DNA from: Verrucomicrobiales bacterium
Lineage (GTDB): Bacteria; Verrucomicrobiota; Verrucomicrobiia; Limisphaerales; UBA11320
Direction: 5' to 3'
Assembly (NCBI GenBank): GCA_016793885.1
Contig: JAEUHE010000149.1
Location: 1 to 64,000 of the forward strand
Length of the DNA stretch: 64,000 nt
Shown: positions 44,016 to 53,403 of the stretch, in pieces
Position numbering within the stretch: the stretch's first letter is position 1
Layout of the letters: the number at the start of each line of letters is the position of its first letter
Position numbers and translations under genes: made by a program
The notes under the pieces: model-generated
Database searches by the model: none
What the model was told of the DNA's origin: nothing
What the model saw: the letters and a program-made list of their open reading frames with translations, nothing else

Positions 44016-45368
44016 CTAGTTAGCACCACGGTCCACAGCTGGCTCACCACTCTGCCCGATGGTCGGTTCCAAGACCGGCACCGGATCCAGCGCCGCGATC
44101 CCGGCAGCGACACCCTCAGCCAATCGCTGGCGATAGGCGGCCTCACCGATTCGCTTGGCATCCTCCGGGTTGGACAAATACCCTCCTTCGATCAGGATGG
44201 CGGGGCGAGACTGTCCTCGAAGAACGCCCATGAAGCGAGCCCGCTGCACCCCACGGTCTATCGCTCCGGATCGCGCGATCACCGATTTGTGCACACGCCA
44301 AGCCAGGTTGAGGTTTTCAAGATCGAACCCGTTGTTTGGAAAAGCCAACCGCAGATTGTCTTCTCCATCCCGAACAACCGAGGAGGCCAGACCGGGCGGA
44401 GTCAGAACAAAGGTCTCCAAGCCGCGTTTGTGATTGACCGGATACGCCGAGTTAAAATGGAGGCTGACAAACAGATCCGCCTTAAGGGTCTCAGCGAAAA
44501 GCACTCGTTCCGCCAGAGACATGTCAGCATCGTTGGTTCGTGTCAGCGCGACCCGATACCCGTGCTTCTGCAACACCAAGGCTAAACGGTGCGCCCAATC
44601 CAGGGTGACTCGCTCCTCAAAGTAGCGGCGATCGACACTCTCACTCCCGGCGTCTTTGCCGCCATGCCCCGGATCGATGACAATCAGCCGATTCGTAGAC
44701 CACCAGACCGGCTGGATGGGCCAGAGGAGGGGGTGAAGGGTTTTCTGGTAATCCACGCGATGCACGCAAGGCTGCCCATTCACGAACTGCGGTAAATGCC
44801 CGAGCATGACATCCACACCTCGAATGGTCGCTCGGGTCGATCCCACACGGATCAGCGCTCTCCCCATGGCCGTCGCGACCTCGTAGGTTGGCTGGGGATT
44901 CTCCGCCACACGTCGAGGAGCCACCAATCCCAGGTTTCCCGCCCACTCGAACAGCGAGATCAGCGGATTGCGCATGGGGTTCGCTTGGATGAGCGGCTGG
45001 AGGGGATGCCTGGCGGTCGAAACCGGCGGGGGCGCTGGAGGAAACGCGACCAGCCCGTTGGTCAGGGGCGAGGAGGATGGCACCAGCGAGTTGCTCATGC
45101 TTCCAAGCTGGGATGCCGGAACAGCGAGCCGAGAGAATCCCGAACCCACACTGCCCGCACCAACCATTAGGTTCGAGGAGGTTCCCGTCGACACTGACAG
45201 GGGTGAGGAGATTTGCGGAGAGGTCTCCGGATGCTTCGGATAGGCCAGCAACAAAGGCGCGGCCACCTCCTGGGTAACCAAAGGAGGCAACGAGCCTGCT
45301 GCAAACCCTGAGCTGGCTGATACGAGCCAAACCAGAGTCAAAATAGTGTGGCATCCTGCCTGACTCAC
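44016..45368 (-). CDS. N-acetylmuramoyl-L-alanine amidase (Amidase_3)
   Basis: 450 residues from a GTG at 45368, where the signal peptide SQAGCHTILTLVWLVSASSGFAAG begins; a TTG at 45386 would add six residues. Residues 30-215 are Pro/Ser-rich with a RVAENPQPTYEVATAMGRALIRV segment that may be an AMIN-like or other unassigned domain. The catalytic Amidase_3 domain (about 225-440) has RLIVIDPGHGGKDAG (Zn His), YFEERVTLDWAHRLAL (Zn Glu), LFVSLHFNSAY (Zn His) and AILIEGGYLSNPEDAKR (catalytic Glu). It cleaves the bond between MurNAc and the stem peptide during cell separation. The 39-bp gap from the ABC permease gene and 50 bp to murJ suggest cotranscription. Confidence 0.92.
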   Translation of the reverse strand: MSQAGCHTILTLVWLVSASSGFAAGSLPPLVTQEVAAPLLLAYPKHPETSPQISSPLSVSTGTSSNLMVGAGSVGSGFSRLAVPASQLGSMSNSLVPSSSPLTNGLVAFPPAPPPVSTARHPLQPLIQANPMRNPLISLFEWAGNLGLVAPRRVAENPQPTYEVATAMGRALIRVGSTRATIRGVDVMLGHLPQFVNGQPCVHRVDYQKTLHPLLWPIQPVWWSTNRLIVIDPGHGGKDAGSESVDRRYFEERVTLDWAHRLALVLQKHGYRVALTRTNDADMSLAERVLFAETLKADLFVSLHFNSAYPVNHKRGLETFVLTPPGLASSVVRDGEDNLRLAFPNNGFDLENLNLAWRVHKSVIARSGAIDRGVQRARFMGVLRGQSRPAILIEGGYLSNPEDAKRIGEAAYRQRLAEGVAAGIAALDPVPVLEPTIGQSGEPAVDRGAN

Positions 45369-45425
45369 GGGAGCGTCATTCTGCAAAAGCCGCCAGTGCG
45401 CAGCAATATGTTTTAGGAATACTTG

Positions 45426-47981
45426 CTAGGAAGCCTCCTCCCGCAACAGCTCGAGCGGCGGAAGCTCCGATGCGGTTCGACTGCTGAGCAGTCCAGTAAC
45501 TACTGTCAGTAAAGCGACACTTAGCGGAGCAATCAAGATCGGCAGCACCGAGAGCAGGTAGGAGGTTCGAAAAACGAAGTGGGCCAGCGCCCAGGATGCA
45601 GCGATCGCCAAAACGGTCCCCGTGGAGCCGGCCAGGAACCCGAGGCTGGCGTATTCCCACACCAGAATCCGCTGCAGCTGGGCCCGCGAAGCGCCCAAGG
45701 TCCGGAGCAGTACGGATTCCTTCATGCGCTGATGCCGACTCACCAGCACCGCCCCAGCTAAGACCAACAGCCCCGTTGCCACCGTAAAAAGCGCCATGAA
45801 ACGCAACGCCAGCGAAACCTTGCTGAGGATCGCGTCCAGGGTGTTCAGCACCAAGGTCAGGTCGATTGCCGAAACATTGGGAAACCGCTCCACAACACTC
45901 CTTTGAATCTCGGCTGATTCTTCCGCGGACTTGGTGCGGGTCACAAACACATGAAACGCCGGCGCCCCTTCCAAAGACCCGGGCGGGAAGACGACAAAAA
46001 AGTTGGGCTGCATGCGCCGCCAATCCACCTTGCGGAGGCTAGCAACCCGGGTGCTCAAAGGCACGCCCTGGAGATCAAAGACCAATTCGTCTCCGAGACC
46101 GACACCCAGCTCTCGAGCAATCCCCTCCTCGACCGATACCGGGATGAACTCCCGCGAGGGATCGAAGGGGGGATGCCAGGATCCCACCACCAGACTCTCG
46201 GAATTGGCCAACTCGGCCCTCCACGTCGAGCGGTATTCCCTCCTCAGAGCCCACTTCGCCACCACACGATTCGTATCGGCCAGCAACTCATCCACAGTCC
46301 TCTCCTTCAGCTTGGAAAGGCGCATGGTAACAATGGGAGCCTGTTCCATTAAGGGAATGCCCCGGCTTTGAAGTAATTCTGTGACCCCTGCTTGTTGATC
46401 AGGCTGAATGTCAAAGAAGATTGTGTTTGGGCGATCCGACCCCCGATCCTTAATCAGCTGCGTCAGCAGCGTGTTTTGGGCGAGGTACAAAGTCAGGAGC
46501 ACGAACGTGCCCAAGCCCAGGGAGAGCATGAGGAGGGTGGTGCGATTGTTGGGGCGATGCAGATTCGCGACCCCCTGCCTCCCCGCAAAGGGGAGAAAGC
46601 GCGGCGCTATCGCCCGCGCCGCAAGCATCAGTCCGCGCGCTAGTGAAGCCAGGAGAGCAAACGCCGCCAGCAAACCGACGGCAAACCCGATACCATGTCG
46701 CCACTTTTGAGTGTGCTGAACCGCAAACGTGCCGGCAGCGAATAGGATTAGAAGGTAGACCGCCACTGCGTCCCAGGGGACGCGCCTTCCTCCTTCGCTG
46801 CCGGCGGCCAAGCGTAAGGCCGCCAGCGGGGAGGTGCGACGCACGGCCAGCAGAGGCAAGAGGGCGAAGATTAAACAGAAAACAGTCCCCAGCAACAGTC
46901 CCTGAAGCCCGCGCCACAGGTTCAGTGAGGAATCTATCTTCAACTGGAGGAAATCTCCCATTACCCAGGGCAAAACTCGCTCGGTTGCCAGACCCAGGAT
47001 CACACCCACCAAAGAAGCCAGCACGCCCAGAGCCATGGCCTGCGCCAGATAGATGGAGAATGTTTGCGCCTGGGAAGCCCCGAGGCAGCGCAGCATCGCG
47101 ACACCGGGAAGTTTCTCACGAATGTGGGTATGGATGGCACTGGACACCCCGATACCGCCTAACAGGAGAGCAACGAACCCAATCAGGCTCAAAAAGTTCG
47201 CCAGATTCTCCATGGAGTCACCGAGGTCCTCCTGCCGTTTCTCAACGGTGGTATGACCCAGTCGCAGCCGATCGAGCTCCGGTTTGAGCTGCTTAGCCCA
47301 CGCCTCCGCAGACTCTCCAGGTGCCAGTCGAAAATAGACCTTATATCGAGCCAAGCTACCTTCCCTAAGCAAGTTTCCCCGGGCCAGATCGCTCTTCCGT
47401 AGATAGACCCGAGGAGCCAGGGTGGTGAAGGCCATGGAGTCCCCAGGGACGCGCTGTAAGCGCCCCACCACTTTGAGTGAAAGATCCCCCACTCTCAGAT
47501 CATCACCAACCTGCGCCTGGAATTGAGCCAGCAGACTCTCCTCGACTAGAGCCCCTCCCGTCTCACGCCAACGATCCAGGCTACCCGGGGGCAAGGATTC
47601 CAGCTCTCCGTAAAAAGGAAAATCACCCTCGATGACGCGCACCTGAACCAATCGGGTACCACGGGAGGCTGGAAAAATAACCATGGAGGAGAAATCGACC
47701 TCCCGGGCCTGCTCCCCACCGATCGACCTAAACAACGCCTCCTCCTCCACCCCGAACCGACTGCGCCCAGCGAGGACCAAGTCCGCTCCGAGCAAGGATT
47801 TAGCCTGAACTTCAATCGATTGGTTAATCTGATCTCGCAGCGAGCCAATCGCTGTGAGCGCCGCTATGCCCAAAACGATGGAGCTGCCGAAAAGAGCCAG
47901 CCTGCGGCGGCGCTGCCGGCTTTCGCGCCAGGCCATCGTCCACGTCCAGGGCCGCAGCAAGGCACGAATCATGGCGATCAT
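45426..47981 (-). CDS. ABC transporter permease, FtsX/YbbP type
   Basis: 851 residues with two FtsX-type permease domains and a long periplasmic region. The first transmembrane segment is near residues 25-45 (RLALFGSSIVLGIAALTAIG). The first FtsX domain is at about 255-345 (IGFVALLLGGIGVSSAIHTH, KLPGVAMLRCLGASQAQTF), with more helices to about 490. The second is at about 700-815 (TGLLVLAGAVLVSRHQRMKE, VLLRTLGASRAQLQRILVWE). Both ...LR.LGAS..Q... loops are the FtsX/MacB-family hallmark. Homologues export lipoproteins or lipids or act as mechanotransmission complexes with cell wall enzymes; an amidase gene follows directly, so control of the amidase is a possibility. The ATP-binding partner overlaps its start by 4 bp. 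Confidence 0.92.
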   Translation of the reverse strand: MIAMIRALLRPWTWTMAWRESRQRRRRLALFGSSIVLGIAALTAIGSLRDQINQSIEVQAKSLLGADLVLAGRSRFGVEEEALFRSIGGEQAREVDFSSMVIFPASRGTRLVQVRVIEGDFPFYGELESLPPGSLDRWRETGGALVEESLLAQFQAQVGDDLRVGDLSLKVVGRLQRVPGDSMAFTTLAPRVYLRKSDLARGNLLREGSLARYKVYFRLAPGESAEAWAKQLKPELDRLRLGHTTVEKRQEDLGDSMENLANFLSLIGFVALLLGGIGVSSAIHTHIREKLPGVAMLRCLGASQAQTFSIYLAQAMALGVLASLVGVILGLATERVLPWVMGDFLQLKIDSSLNLWRGLQGLLLGTVFCLIFALLPLLAVRRTSPLAALRLAAGSEGGRRVPWDAVAVYLLILFAAGTFAVQHTQKWRHGIGFAVGLLAAFALLASLARGLMLAARAIAPRFLPFAGRQGVANLHRPNNRTTLLMLSLGLGTFVLLTLYLAQNTLLTQLIKDRGSDRPNTIFFDIQPDQQAGVTELLQSRGIPLMEQAPIVTMRLSKLKERTVDELLADTNRVVAKWALRREYRSTWRAELANSESLVVGSWHPPFDPSREFIPVSVEEGIARELGVGLGDELVFDLQGVPLSTRVASLRKVDWRRMQPNFFVVFPPGSLEGAPAFHVFVTRTKSAEESAEIQRSVVERFPNVSAIDLTLVLNTLDAILSKVSLALRFMALFTVATGLLVLAGAVLVSRHQRMKESVLLRTLGASRAQLQRILVWEYASLGFLAGSTGTVLAIAASWALAHFVFRTSYLLSVLPILIAPLSVALLTVVTGLLSSRTASELPPLELLREEAS

Positions 47982-48658
47982 TCGGAGCCTACCACCTTTC
48001 CTCCACGCAACCGGATCATCTGTCCCGCACGGGCGGCAAGCTCCCGATCATGAGTCACCAAAACGAGCGCGGTTTTCTCGCCTGCGTTGAGCTCGAAAAG
48101 CATTTCCACGATCTGCTGAGCGGTGGCATGATCCAGGTTGCCGGTCGGTTCATCAGCAAACAGGACCTTCGGGCGATTCACAAAGGCCCGGGCGATGGCC
48201 ACGCGCTGTTGCTCCCCTCCAGAGAGTTGGGAAGGATAGTGATCCAACCGAGCTCCCAGCCCCACCCTCTCCAGCAGCGCGCGAGCCGGACCCGCGGCAT
48301 CAGCAGTGCCCCGAAGCTCCAACGGGATCATCACATTTTCCCAGGCGGTGAGAGTCGGAAGCAGCTGAAAGCTCTGAAAAATAAACCCAACACTTTCGTT
48401 TCGGATGCGGGCACGCCCATCCTCGTCCAGAGAGCTCAGGAGAGTCCCGCCCAACCATACGTCACCGGTGCTTGGGCGATCGAGGCCGGCGGCCAATCCC
48501 AGCAAGGTGGTCTTGCCGCTGCCTGAAGGGCCGACAATGGCACAGGAGTCACCGGCGCAGAGCGAAAAACTCACCTCGCTGAGCACAGTGAGCGTCCCAT
48601 GGCTGGAGGCATAGGTTTTGGACAATCGCTCCACGCGGAGCACAGGATCAAATTGCAC
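47978..48658 (-). CDS. ABC transporter ATP-binding protein (LolD/YbbA-like)
   Basis: 226 residues from a GTG start. Walker A is [18 protein letters not shown]; the signature loop is [17 protein letters not shown], Walker [13 protein letters not shown], and the H-loop LVTHDRELA. The wording and length fit the LolD/YbbA/MacB subfamily that pairs with FtsX-type permeases. The 4-bp overlap with the permease gene shows one translational unit. It is divergent from lpxA, with about 90 bp between start codons. Confidence 0.95.
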   Translation of the reverse strand: MQFDPVLRVERLSKTYASSHGTLTVLSEVSFSLCAGDSCAIVGPSGSGKTTLLGLAAGLDRPSTGDVWLGGTLLSSLDEDGRARIRNESVGFIFQSFQLLPTLTAWENVMIPLELRGTADAAGPARALLERVGLGARLDHYPSQLSGGEQQRVAIARAFVNRPKVLFADEPTGNLDHATAQQIVEMLFELNAGEKTALVLVTHDRELAARAGQMIRLRGGKVVGSE

Positions 48659-48746
48659 AGCTCCACTTTCACCCAGCCTAACTCCAGGTCAAATGCGAAT
48701 TGTTTTGATCCCCCCTGATATTCCTGTGTTCAATTCTGCTAGCCAA

Positions 48747-49553
48747 ATGAGCCTTATTCATCCGACGGCTACTATCGATGCGCGTGCGACGCTGGATCCT
48801 TCGGTTCAGGTGGGTCCCTATGTCGTGATCGATGCTCATGTCACCGTGGGGCCAGGGTGCCGAATCGGACCGCACGTACACCTCACCGGCCATACAACCA
48901 TCGGAGCCAACAACCTCTTTCATTCGGGGGCTGTGATCGGGGATGCCCCGCAGGATTTGAAGTACGACGGCGCACCCACCAGGCTCACCATTGGAGACAA
49001 TAACGTCTTCCGCGAGCACACCACCGTTCACCGCTCCAACAAGCTGGCGGATGCGACACGCATCGGCCACTCGAACTTTCTGATGGCAAATAGCCATATC
49101 GGCCACAACACGATTCTCGGTGACCACAACATCATCGCCAACGGGGCACTCATCGCCGGGCATGTCACCGTCATGGATCGCGCGTTCATTTCCGGAAATT
49201 GTCTAGTTCACCAGTTCGTGAGGGTCGGTACGCTGTCACTCATGCAGGGAGGCTCGGCGATCAGCAAAGACCTACCCCCGTTCGCCATCGCGAGGGGCGA
49301 CAACCGGATTTGCGGACTGAACATCATCGGGCTAAGGCGCGCCGGCTTCACTCCCGAACAGAGACTGGAGCTCAAGCGTCTGTACCACCTACTTTTCCGC
49401 AGGGGCAACCAGCTCAGGGCGGCTGTTGACGAAGCCTCTATTGCATTCCAAAGCCCGGCCGCCCAGCAGCTCTTGGACTTTGTGAAAGCGACACGCCGAG
49501 GAGTTTGTGCGGACAGAAGCCGCCGACCGGATTCCCCGGAAGAAAACGACTGA
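48747..49553 (+). CDS. lpxA: UDP-N-acetylglucosamine acyltransferase LpxA
   Basis: 268 residues from the ATG at 48747, close to the usual 262; earlier in-frame starts add a non-conserved leader. It transfers a 3-hydroxyacyl chain to UDP-GlcNAc, the first step of lipid A synthesis. The left-handed beta-helix hexapeptides begin at once (MSLIHPTATIDARATLDPSV). The active-site histidine lies in ANSHIGHN, matching the known His125 site. The C-terminal helical part has ICGLNIIGLRRAGFTPEQRL. No lpxB, lpxD or fabZ is adjacent. The gene shows the organism makes lipid A and is convergent with the SprT-like gene. Confidence 0.95.
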   Translation: MSLIHPTATIDARATLDPSVQVGPYVVIDAHVTVGPGCRIGPHVHLTGHTTIGANNLFHSGAVIGDAPQDLKYDGAPTRLTIGDNNVFREHTTVHRSNKLADATRIGHSNFLMANSHIGHNTILGDHNIIANGALIAGHVTVMDRAFISGNCLVHQFVRVGTLSLMQGGSAISKDLPPFAIARGDNRICGLNIIGLRRAGFTPEQRLELKRLYHLLFRRGNQLRAAVDEASIAFQSPAAQQLLDFVKATRRGVCADRSRRPDSPEEND

Positions 49554-49570
49554 TTTCGAAGCGGCGGCTC

Positions 49571-50665
49571 CTAACTCAGAAGCCCACGGACCACGCCGGA
49601 ACTGGAATTTCCGACGGGACGATTCAGTCGAACCTGTCGCCCATCTTGAACCCCATCCTGGAAAGTGCCATGAACCCGGACTGCGGCCGATTGTCGGGCG
49701 ATGGTTCGCGGATGAACATATCGGTAAAACTCTGTCAATCGAGGGTCTTGCTTCCAGACTAGTGCCTGCTCCCGAGCCAACCGATCCGTTTGCCCGCGAA
49801 GCTTCTCGGAGAAACCCACCACCACACCCCAGTAGTAGTGTAGTCGGCCGGCATTGGAACGCAGCCCCACCGCTCTTTGGTGCGCTCGCCACAGCTGAGG
49901 AAGCAGGTTCTCCAGGAAAGCCGCAACATACTCCGCCATGTCGAGATTGAGTTTCGTTCCGTGGATTTTCAAAAAAGTCCCCCGCTTCTGAGAAAGCGGA
50001 TCGTAACCTCGATCCCAAATGACCTCCACGAAAAAGAAGTCCCGCAGCAAACTCGCGATGGCATTTTCGTAGCGCTGCACCCGACTTCGAGGTCGTCCCA
50101 GTTGACGCACACCATAGCGAGAGCCAGCCTCACCCACATCCTGGAGCGATAGATTGTACTTCAGCAGAAGATAGCGAGCCTTCTCCATGGCCAGCTGAGC
50201 TTCATGCTCATTGGAGCTGGTGGCAAGTGACAGGAGCTTCGAGATCTTTTCCCGAATCGGGTTGTCGCCCTCCAGGATGCCACCGACGACCGGCGTGACC
50301 TCTCCGCCGTTGCCTGATGCGTGAGGACTCACCCGAAGCAGCTGACAGGCCTCTTTAAACTTAGGACCATGAGGAGCCGGGTCATCGCCGCCCAAAATCT
50401 CATCCACGTATTGATGCGCCATCTCGTGGCGAAGAGTCTCCATGACCCCCATCCAGGGATCACGAAGAACGTGCGCCTCTGAGAGCGAGATCATCCGCGT
50501 CTCACGATGCCAGGCACCCAGGCGAGTGGCAGCACCATCGAGACGAAAACTGGGTTGCGTCAGTCTTTCCCCCAGATAGCACCAATTGTAGTGACGCCAA
50601 AACGAGGCTATCTCGACCAGGAGCGGCGGACTTTCAGCAGGTTCTGAAGGGAACCGCGGGTTCAT
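49571..50665 (-). CDS. SprT-like metalloprotease-domain protein with DUF2786
   Basis: 364 residues. The N-terminal half carries a zincin motif MGVMETLRHEMAHQYVDE (HEMAH near residue 80) in a SprT-like context: LGAWHRETRMISLSEAHVLR ahead of it and the downstream APHGPKFKEAC. Residues 130-170 are a DUF2786 module (REKISKLLSLATSSNEHEAQ, AMEKARYLLLKYNL). The C-terminal 160 residues are less conserved, with a charged tail. SprT homologues act on DNA-associated or cytosolic proteins, but the substrate here is unknown. The same SprT-DUF2786 combination is known in several bacteria. It is convergent with lpxA and follows pyrB by 24 bp. Confidence 0.88.
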   Translation of the reverse strand: MNPRFPSEPAESPPLLVEIASFWRHYNWCYLGERLTQPSFRLDGAATRLGAWHRETRMISLSEAHVLRDPWMGVMETLRHEMAHQYVDEILGGDDPAPHGPKFKEACQLLRVSPHASGNGGEVTPVVGGILEGDNPIREKISKLLSLATSSNEHEAQLAMEKARYLLLKYNLSLQDVGEAGSRYGVRQLGRPRSRVQRYENAIASLLRDFFFVEVIWDRGYDPLSQKRGTFLKIHGTKLNLDMAEYVAAFLENLLPQLWRAHQRAVGLRSNAGRLHYYWGVVVGFSEKLRGQTDRLAREQALVWKQDPRLTEFYRYVHPRTIARQSAAVRVHGTFQDGVQDGRQVRLNRPVGNSSSGVVRGLLS

Positions 50666-50689
50666 AGGTGCTCAACCTATCATGGATGG

Positions 50690-51631
50690 TCAGTGAGCCA
50701 CCTCCAAGGGCCCCTTTCCACCATTGACCAGAAACAGCACCGCCATGCGTATGGCGAGGCCATTGGTGACCTGTTCCAAAATCACCGACCGACCACAATC
50801 GGCCACCTCGCTATTAATCTCCACCCCGCGATTGATGGGCCCGGGATGCATAATCAGCACATCCGGTTTGGTCCGAGCAAAGCGCGCACGAGAGAGACCA
50901 AAGAGTGTGCTATACTCACCGATGCTGGGAAACATCGTCTTGCGCTGTCGCTCGTGCTGAATTCGAAGCAGGTTGATGACATCGGCGTTCTCAATAGCCG
51001 CATTGACATCATAGGTCACCTGGCAGCCCATCTCCTCGAAAACTTTGGGAACCAAGGTACTCGGGCCACAAAGAGTGACCTTGGCGCCTAATTTCAGGAG
51101 CGCCCAGATGTTGGATCGAGCTACGCGGCTGTACAAGATGTCCCCAAGAATGGTGACGTTCAGGCCTTCAATCTTTCCTTTATGCTCACGTATCGTGAAC
51201 ACATCGAGCAGCGCCTGAGTAGGATGTTCATGGGCTCCATCTCCAGCGTTGATCACACTGCCTTTCAAGAAGCGGCTCAAGAAGTGCGGGGCACCGGTAG
51301 CGCTATGTCGAATAATGATGATGTCCGCATTGAGCGCCTCGAGGTTCTTCGCGGTGTCCTTTAGGCTCTCGCCCTTCTTGAGCGAGGAAGCCTCCGCAGT
51401 GAAATTAATGATGTCGGCGGTAAGGCGCAGAGCCGCGAGCTCGAAACTGATTCGAGTGCGGGTGGAGGGCTCGATAAACAAATTCACCACCGTCTTACCC
51501 CGGAGTGCAGGCACTTTCTTAATGGCACGCTCACCCACAGCTTTGAAGGCGCGAGCGGTATCCAGGACCGCGTTGATCTCTGCCGACGAAAGCGATTGGA
51601 TATCCAGAAGATGTTTTCGAGTCCAGCTCAT
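50690..51631 (-). CDS. pyrB: Aspartate carbamoyltransferase catalytic subunit
   Basis: 313 residues. Condenses carbamoyl phosphate with aspartate, the committed step of pyrimidine synthesis. Carbamoyl phosphate binding motif [18 protein letters not shown] (STRT, near 52-70), then the [17 protein letters not shown] segment and [20 protein letters not shown]. All signature residues are present. No pyrI regulatory subunit is adjacent, so a PyrB trimer or PyrB-PyrC-type complex is likely. Its start codon overlaps the pyrR stop codon as ATGA. Confidence 0.96.
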   Translation of the reverse strand: MSWTRKHLLDIQSLSSAEINAVLDTARAFKAVGERAIKKVPALRGKTVVNLFIEPSTRTRISFELAALRLTADIINFTAEASSLKKGESLKDTAKNLEALNADIIIIRHSATGAPHFLSRFLKGSVINAGDGAHEHPTQALLDVFTIREHKGKIEGLNVTILGDILYSRVARSNIWALLKLGAKVTLCGPSTLVPKVFEEMGCQVTYDVNAAIENADVINLLRIQHERQRKTMFPSIGEYSTLFGLSRARFARTKPDVLIMHPGPINRGVEINSEVADCGRSVILEQVTNGLAIRMAVLFLVNGGKGPLEVAH

Positions 51632-52149
51632 GGGGGAGATAAACGATGCAAATGAACGGAGTCCTGACCGTGTTCTTCAAGAAAACACACGTCCACCCGC
51701 TCCTGCCGGGCGGTAGGAACGTTTTTGCCAACGAAATCAGGCTTGATCGGCAGTTCCCGGTGCCCTCGGTCAATCAGAACAGCCAACTGAATTCGATGCG
51801 GCCGTCCCAGATCGTGAAGTGCGTCCAGAGCCGCGCGCGCCGTGCGACCACTGAAGAGGACATCATCCACGATGACCACGGTCTTGCCATTGATGTCCGA
51901 GGGCAAGTCAGTGGCATGCACGACCATAACCCCTTGTTGATCAAGGTCATCACGATGCATGCTTACATCCAAGCTTCCGTATTCCACGGGATGTTGCCAA
52001 ATGCCTTCCAATAGCTTCGCCAAGCGAGTAGCGAGCAACGCCCCGCCTCGAGGGACGCCTGCCAAGATGACTTGTCGACCATCTTCATTTCGTTCGGCGA
52101 TCTCGTGGGCAATACGCGCCAAGGCTCGCTGCATCGCTTGTCCGGTCAT
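51628..52149 (-). CDS. pyrR: PyrR bifunctional regulator / uracil phosphoribosyltransferase
   Basis: 173 residues from the ATG at 52149, the usual size; an in-frame start 22 codons further up (52215) adds a hydrophobic non-conserved leader. Signatures are [20 protein letters not shown] and the PRPP-binding loop [20 protein letters not shown]. In Gram-positive bacteria PyrR binds leader RNA and attenuates pyr operons; in this lineage the RNA role is not established. The stop codon overlaps the pyrB start (ATGA), so the two are translationally coupled. No attenuator hairpin pair was obvious in the 150 bp upstream. Confidence 0.94.
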   Translation of the reverse strand: MTGQAMQRALARIAHEIAERNEDGRQVILAGVPRGGALLATRLAKLLEGIWQHPVEYGSLDVSMHRDDLDQQGVMVVHATDLPSDINGKTVVIVDDVLFSGRTARAALDALHDLGRPHRIQLAVLIDRGHRELPIKPDFVGKNVPTARQERVDVCFLEEHGQDSVHLHRLSPP

Positions 52150-52297
52150 GAGTATGGTGGCGCTCGTCGTCACGGGTGGCAGTAAAAATGAAAAAGCACC
52201 GGAATGGAAATCCATTCGGTGTCCTAGGAAAGAATTGATACTGAAAACTTAGCCCCGTCTGACCGCCAAACTGCCGCCCCCCCGCAGGCGACGGAGC

Positions 52298-52690
52298 TTA
52301 GTTCTGGGCAGCAAAAGGACTCGTCGAGTGGCGAGACCGACGCCACTTCGCACGATGCTTGATAATCCAGTCGGTCAGCGCTCTTTCGAAGCCGATATCG
52401 TAGCCCAACTTCTCAGATTCAAGCCACTTATGGCGGAGGATCTCCTCCCGCTCGGCCTGAAACTCCCGGTAGAGTGATGAGTTCCTAACGACGTCACTCA
52501 CACCGGCGGTACCAGCAAAATGGTTGCTCATACTTGGTTTCGTCTTGTGATAGCGTCCGGAATGTAACATGAGGCGCATAGGTGACAACTCGTTTCTGGA
52601 GGTGGACTTTCGACCCCTCTTCTTGGGGCTTGCCTTTTGAACCAAGGTTCGATTCATCGGGACATGGATATTGTGGTGACCCACGGTCAT
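52298..52690 (-). CDS. Small conserved protein, possibly coupled to gspB
   Basis: About 130 residues if it starts at the ATG at 52690, where the upstream gspB-like gene's stop codon overlaps as TAATG; another candidate start at 52531 would give 77 residues and contain all of the conserved-looking part. The C-terminal half (about residues 64-115) has LYREFQAEREEILRHKWLES and GYDIGFERALTDWIIKHRAK, which looks like a conserved charged helical motif found in small proteins of several phyla. The N-terminal half is basic and low complexity. The function is unknown. It ends 148 bp before the pyrR start on the same strand. Confidence 0.6.
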   Translation of the reverse strand: MTVGHHNIHVPMNRTLVQKASPKKRGRKSTSRNELSPMRLMLHSGRYHKTKPSMSNHFAGTAGVSDVVRNSSLYREFQAEREEILRHKWLESEKLGYDIGFERALTDWIIKHRAKWRRSRHSTSPFAAQN

Positions 52691-53403
52691 TATTGGAATG
52701 CGAGAACCCGCACTTCGTTGTTCCATTGAACCGTAACCTCATAACGATCAATGGCTAAGATCTTGGCCTGTTGAACTCTGTCCCCCACAAAAACCGTCTT
52801 CGAATTGATCACGGCGGAGGGTCGGGAAGGCCGATAGTAGATTCCCTGGAGGCTCAGCTTAGGGAATGTGTTGGGAGGCGAAGAGGGAGTGGAGCCTGCG
52901 ACGGCTGGAGCAGGAGGAGTCGCCGGGGCCACTGACGCAGGCGAGTCCGTCTTCGGCGCTAGGGCCGCACGAGCCTGAGGGGCAGGCAGAGGAGCAAGCG
53001 GGAGAACTGGCGGAGCCTCCGAGGTAGGAAGGGCACGCGGTGGGGTGAAGGCGGTGACTTTTGCGGGATCCGGAGCCAGGGGTTCCACCGTCCCGACCGC
53101 AGACCGGAGGCCGGTAGAGTCAGGAGAAGCTGTAGGGGGTGGAGCCAGCGCGGGTTCGGTTACCCGGGCATTGACTTCGGTTGGACCTGGGTTCTCGGGC
53201 TCTGGAGACGAACCAGAGTGGATCCCACTCCACCCAAGCCAAAGCGCCCCGACGAGGAGCACCGCAAAGAGTGCGATGGGCCACAGCCTGGTTTCATCGG
53301 ACGAGGCCTCCACCGTCTGCATCGTAGAGCCAAGCTCTCCTGCACTGACGTGCTTCGCCTTCTGTTCATTCGCCCTCTTGAGGGCGTCGTTGATAAGACT
53401 CAT
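52690..53403 (-). CDS. GspB-like general secretion protein
   Basis: 237 residues. The N-terminus MSLINDALKRANEQK is the GspB/ExeB hallmark, followed by one membrane segment (LWPIALFAVLLVGALWLGW, about 40-60). A Pro/Ala-rich spacer of about 110 residues crosses the periplasm, and the C-terminal 50 residues (LSLQGIYYRPSRPSAVINSK, VFVGDRVQQAKILAIDRYEV) match the conserved GspB domain that meets ExeA/peptidoglycan partners. It helps assemble the type II secretin. Its start overlaps the exeA stop codon by 4 bp, as is usual for the pair. No other gsp genes lie in the window. Confidence 0.85.
   Translation of the reverse strand: MSLINDALKRANEQKAKHVSAGELGSTMQTVEASSDETRLWPIALFAVLLVGALWLGWSGIHSGSSPEPENPGPTEVNARVTEPALAPPPTASPDSTGLRSAVGTVEPLAPDPAKVTAFTPPRALPTSEAPPVLPLAPLPAPQARAALAPKTDSPASVAPATPPAPAVAGSTPSSPPNTFPKLSLQGIYYRPSRPSAVINSKTVFVGDRVQQAKILAIDRYEVTVQWNNEVRVLAFQ

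Noticed and set aside
52150-52297. PyrR-type RNA attenuator ahead of pyrR
   Set aside because: I found no convincing antiterminator/terminator hairpin pair or conserved anticodon-like loop in this stretch.
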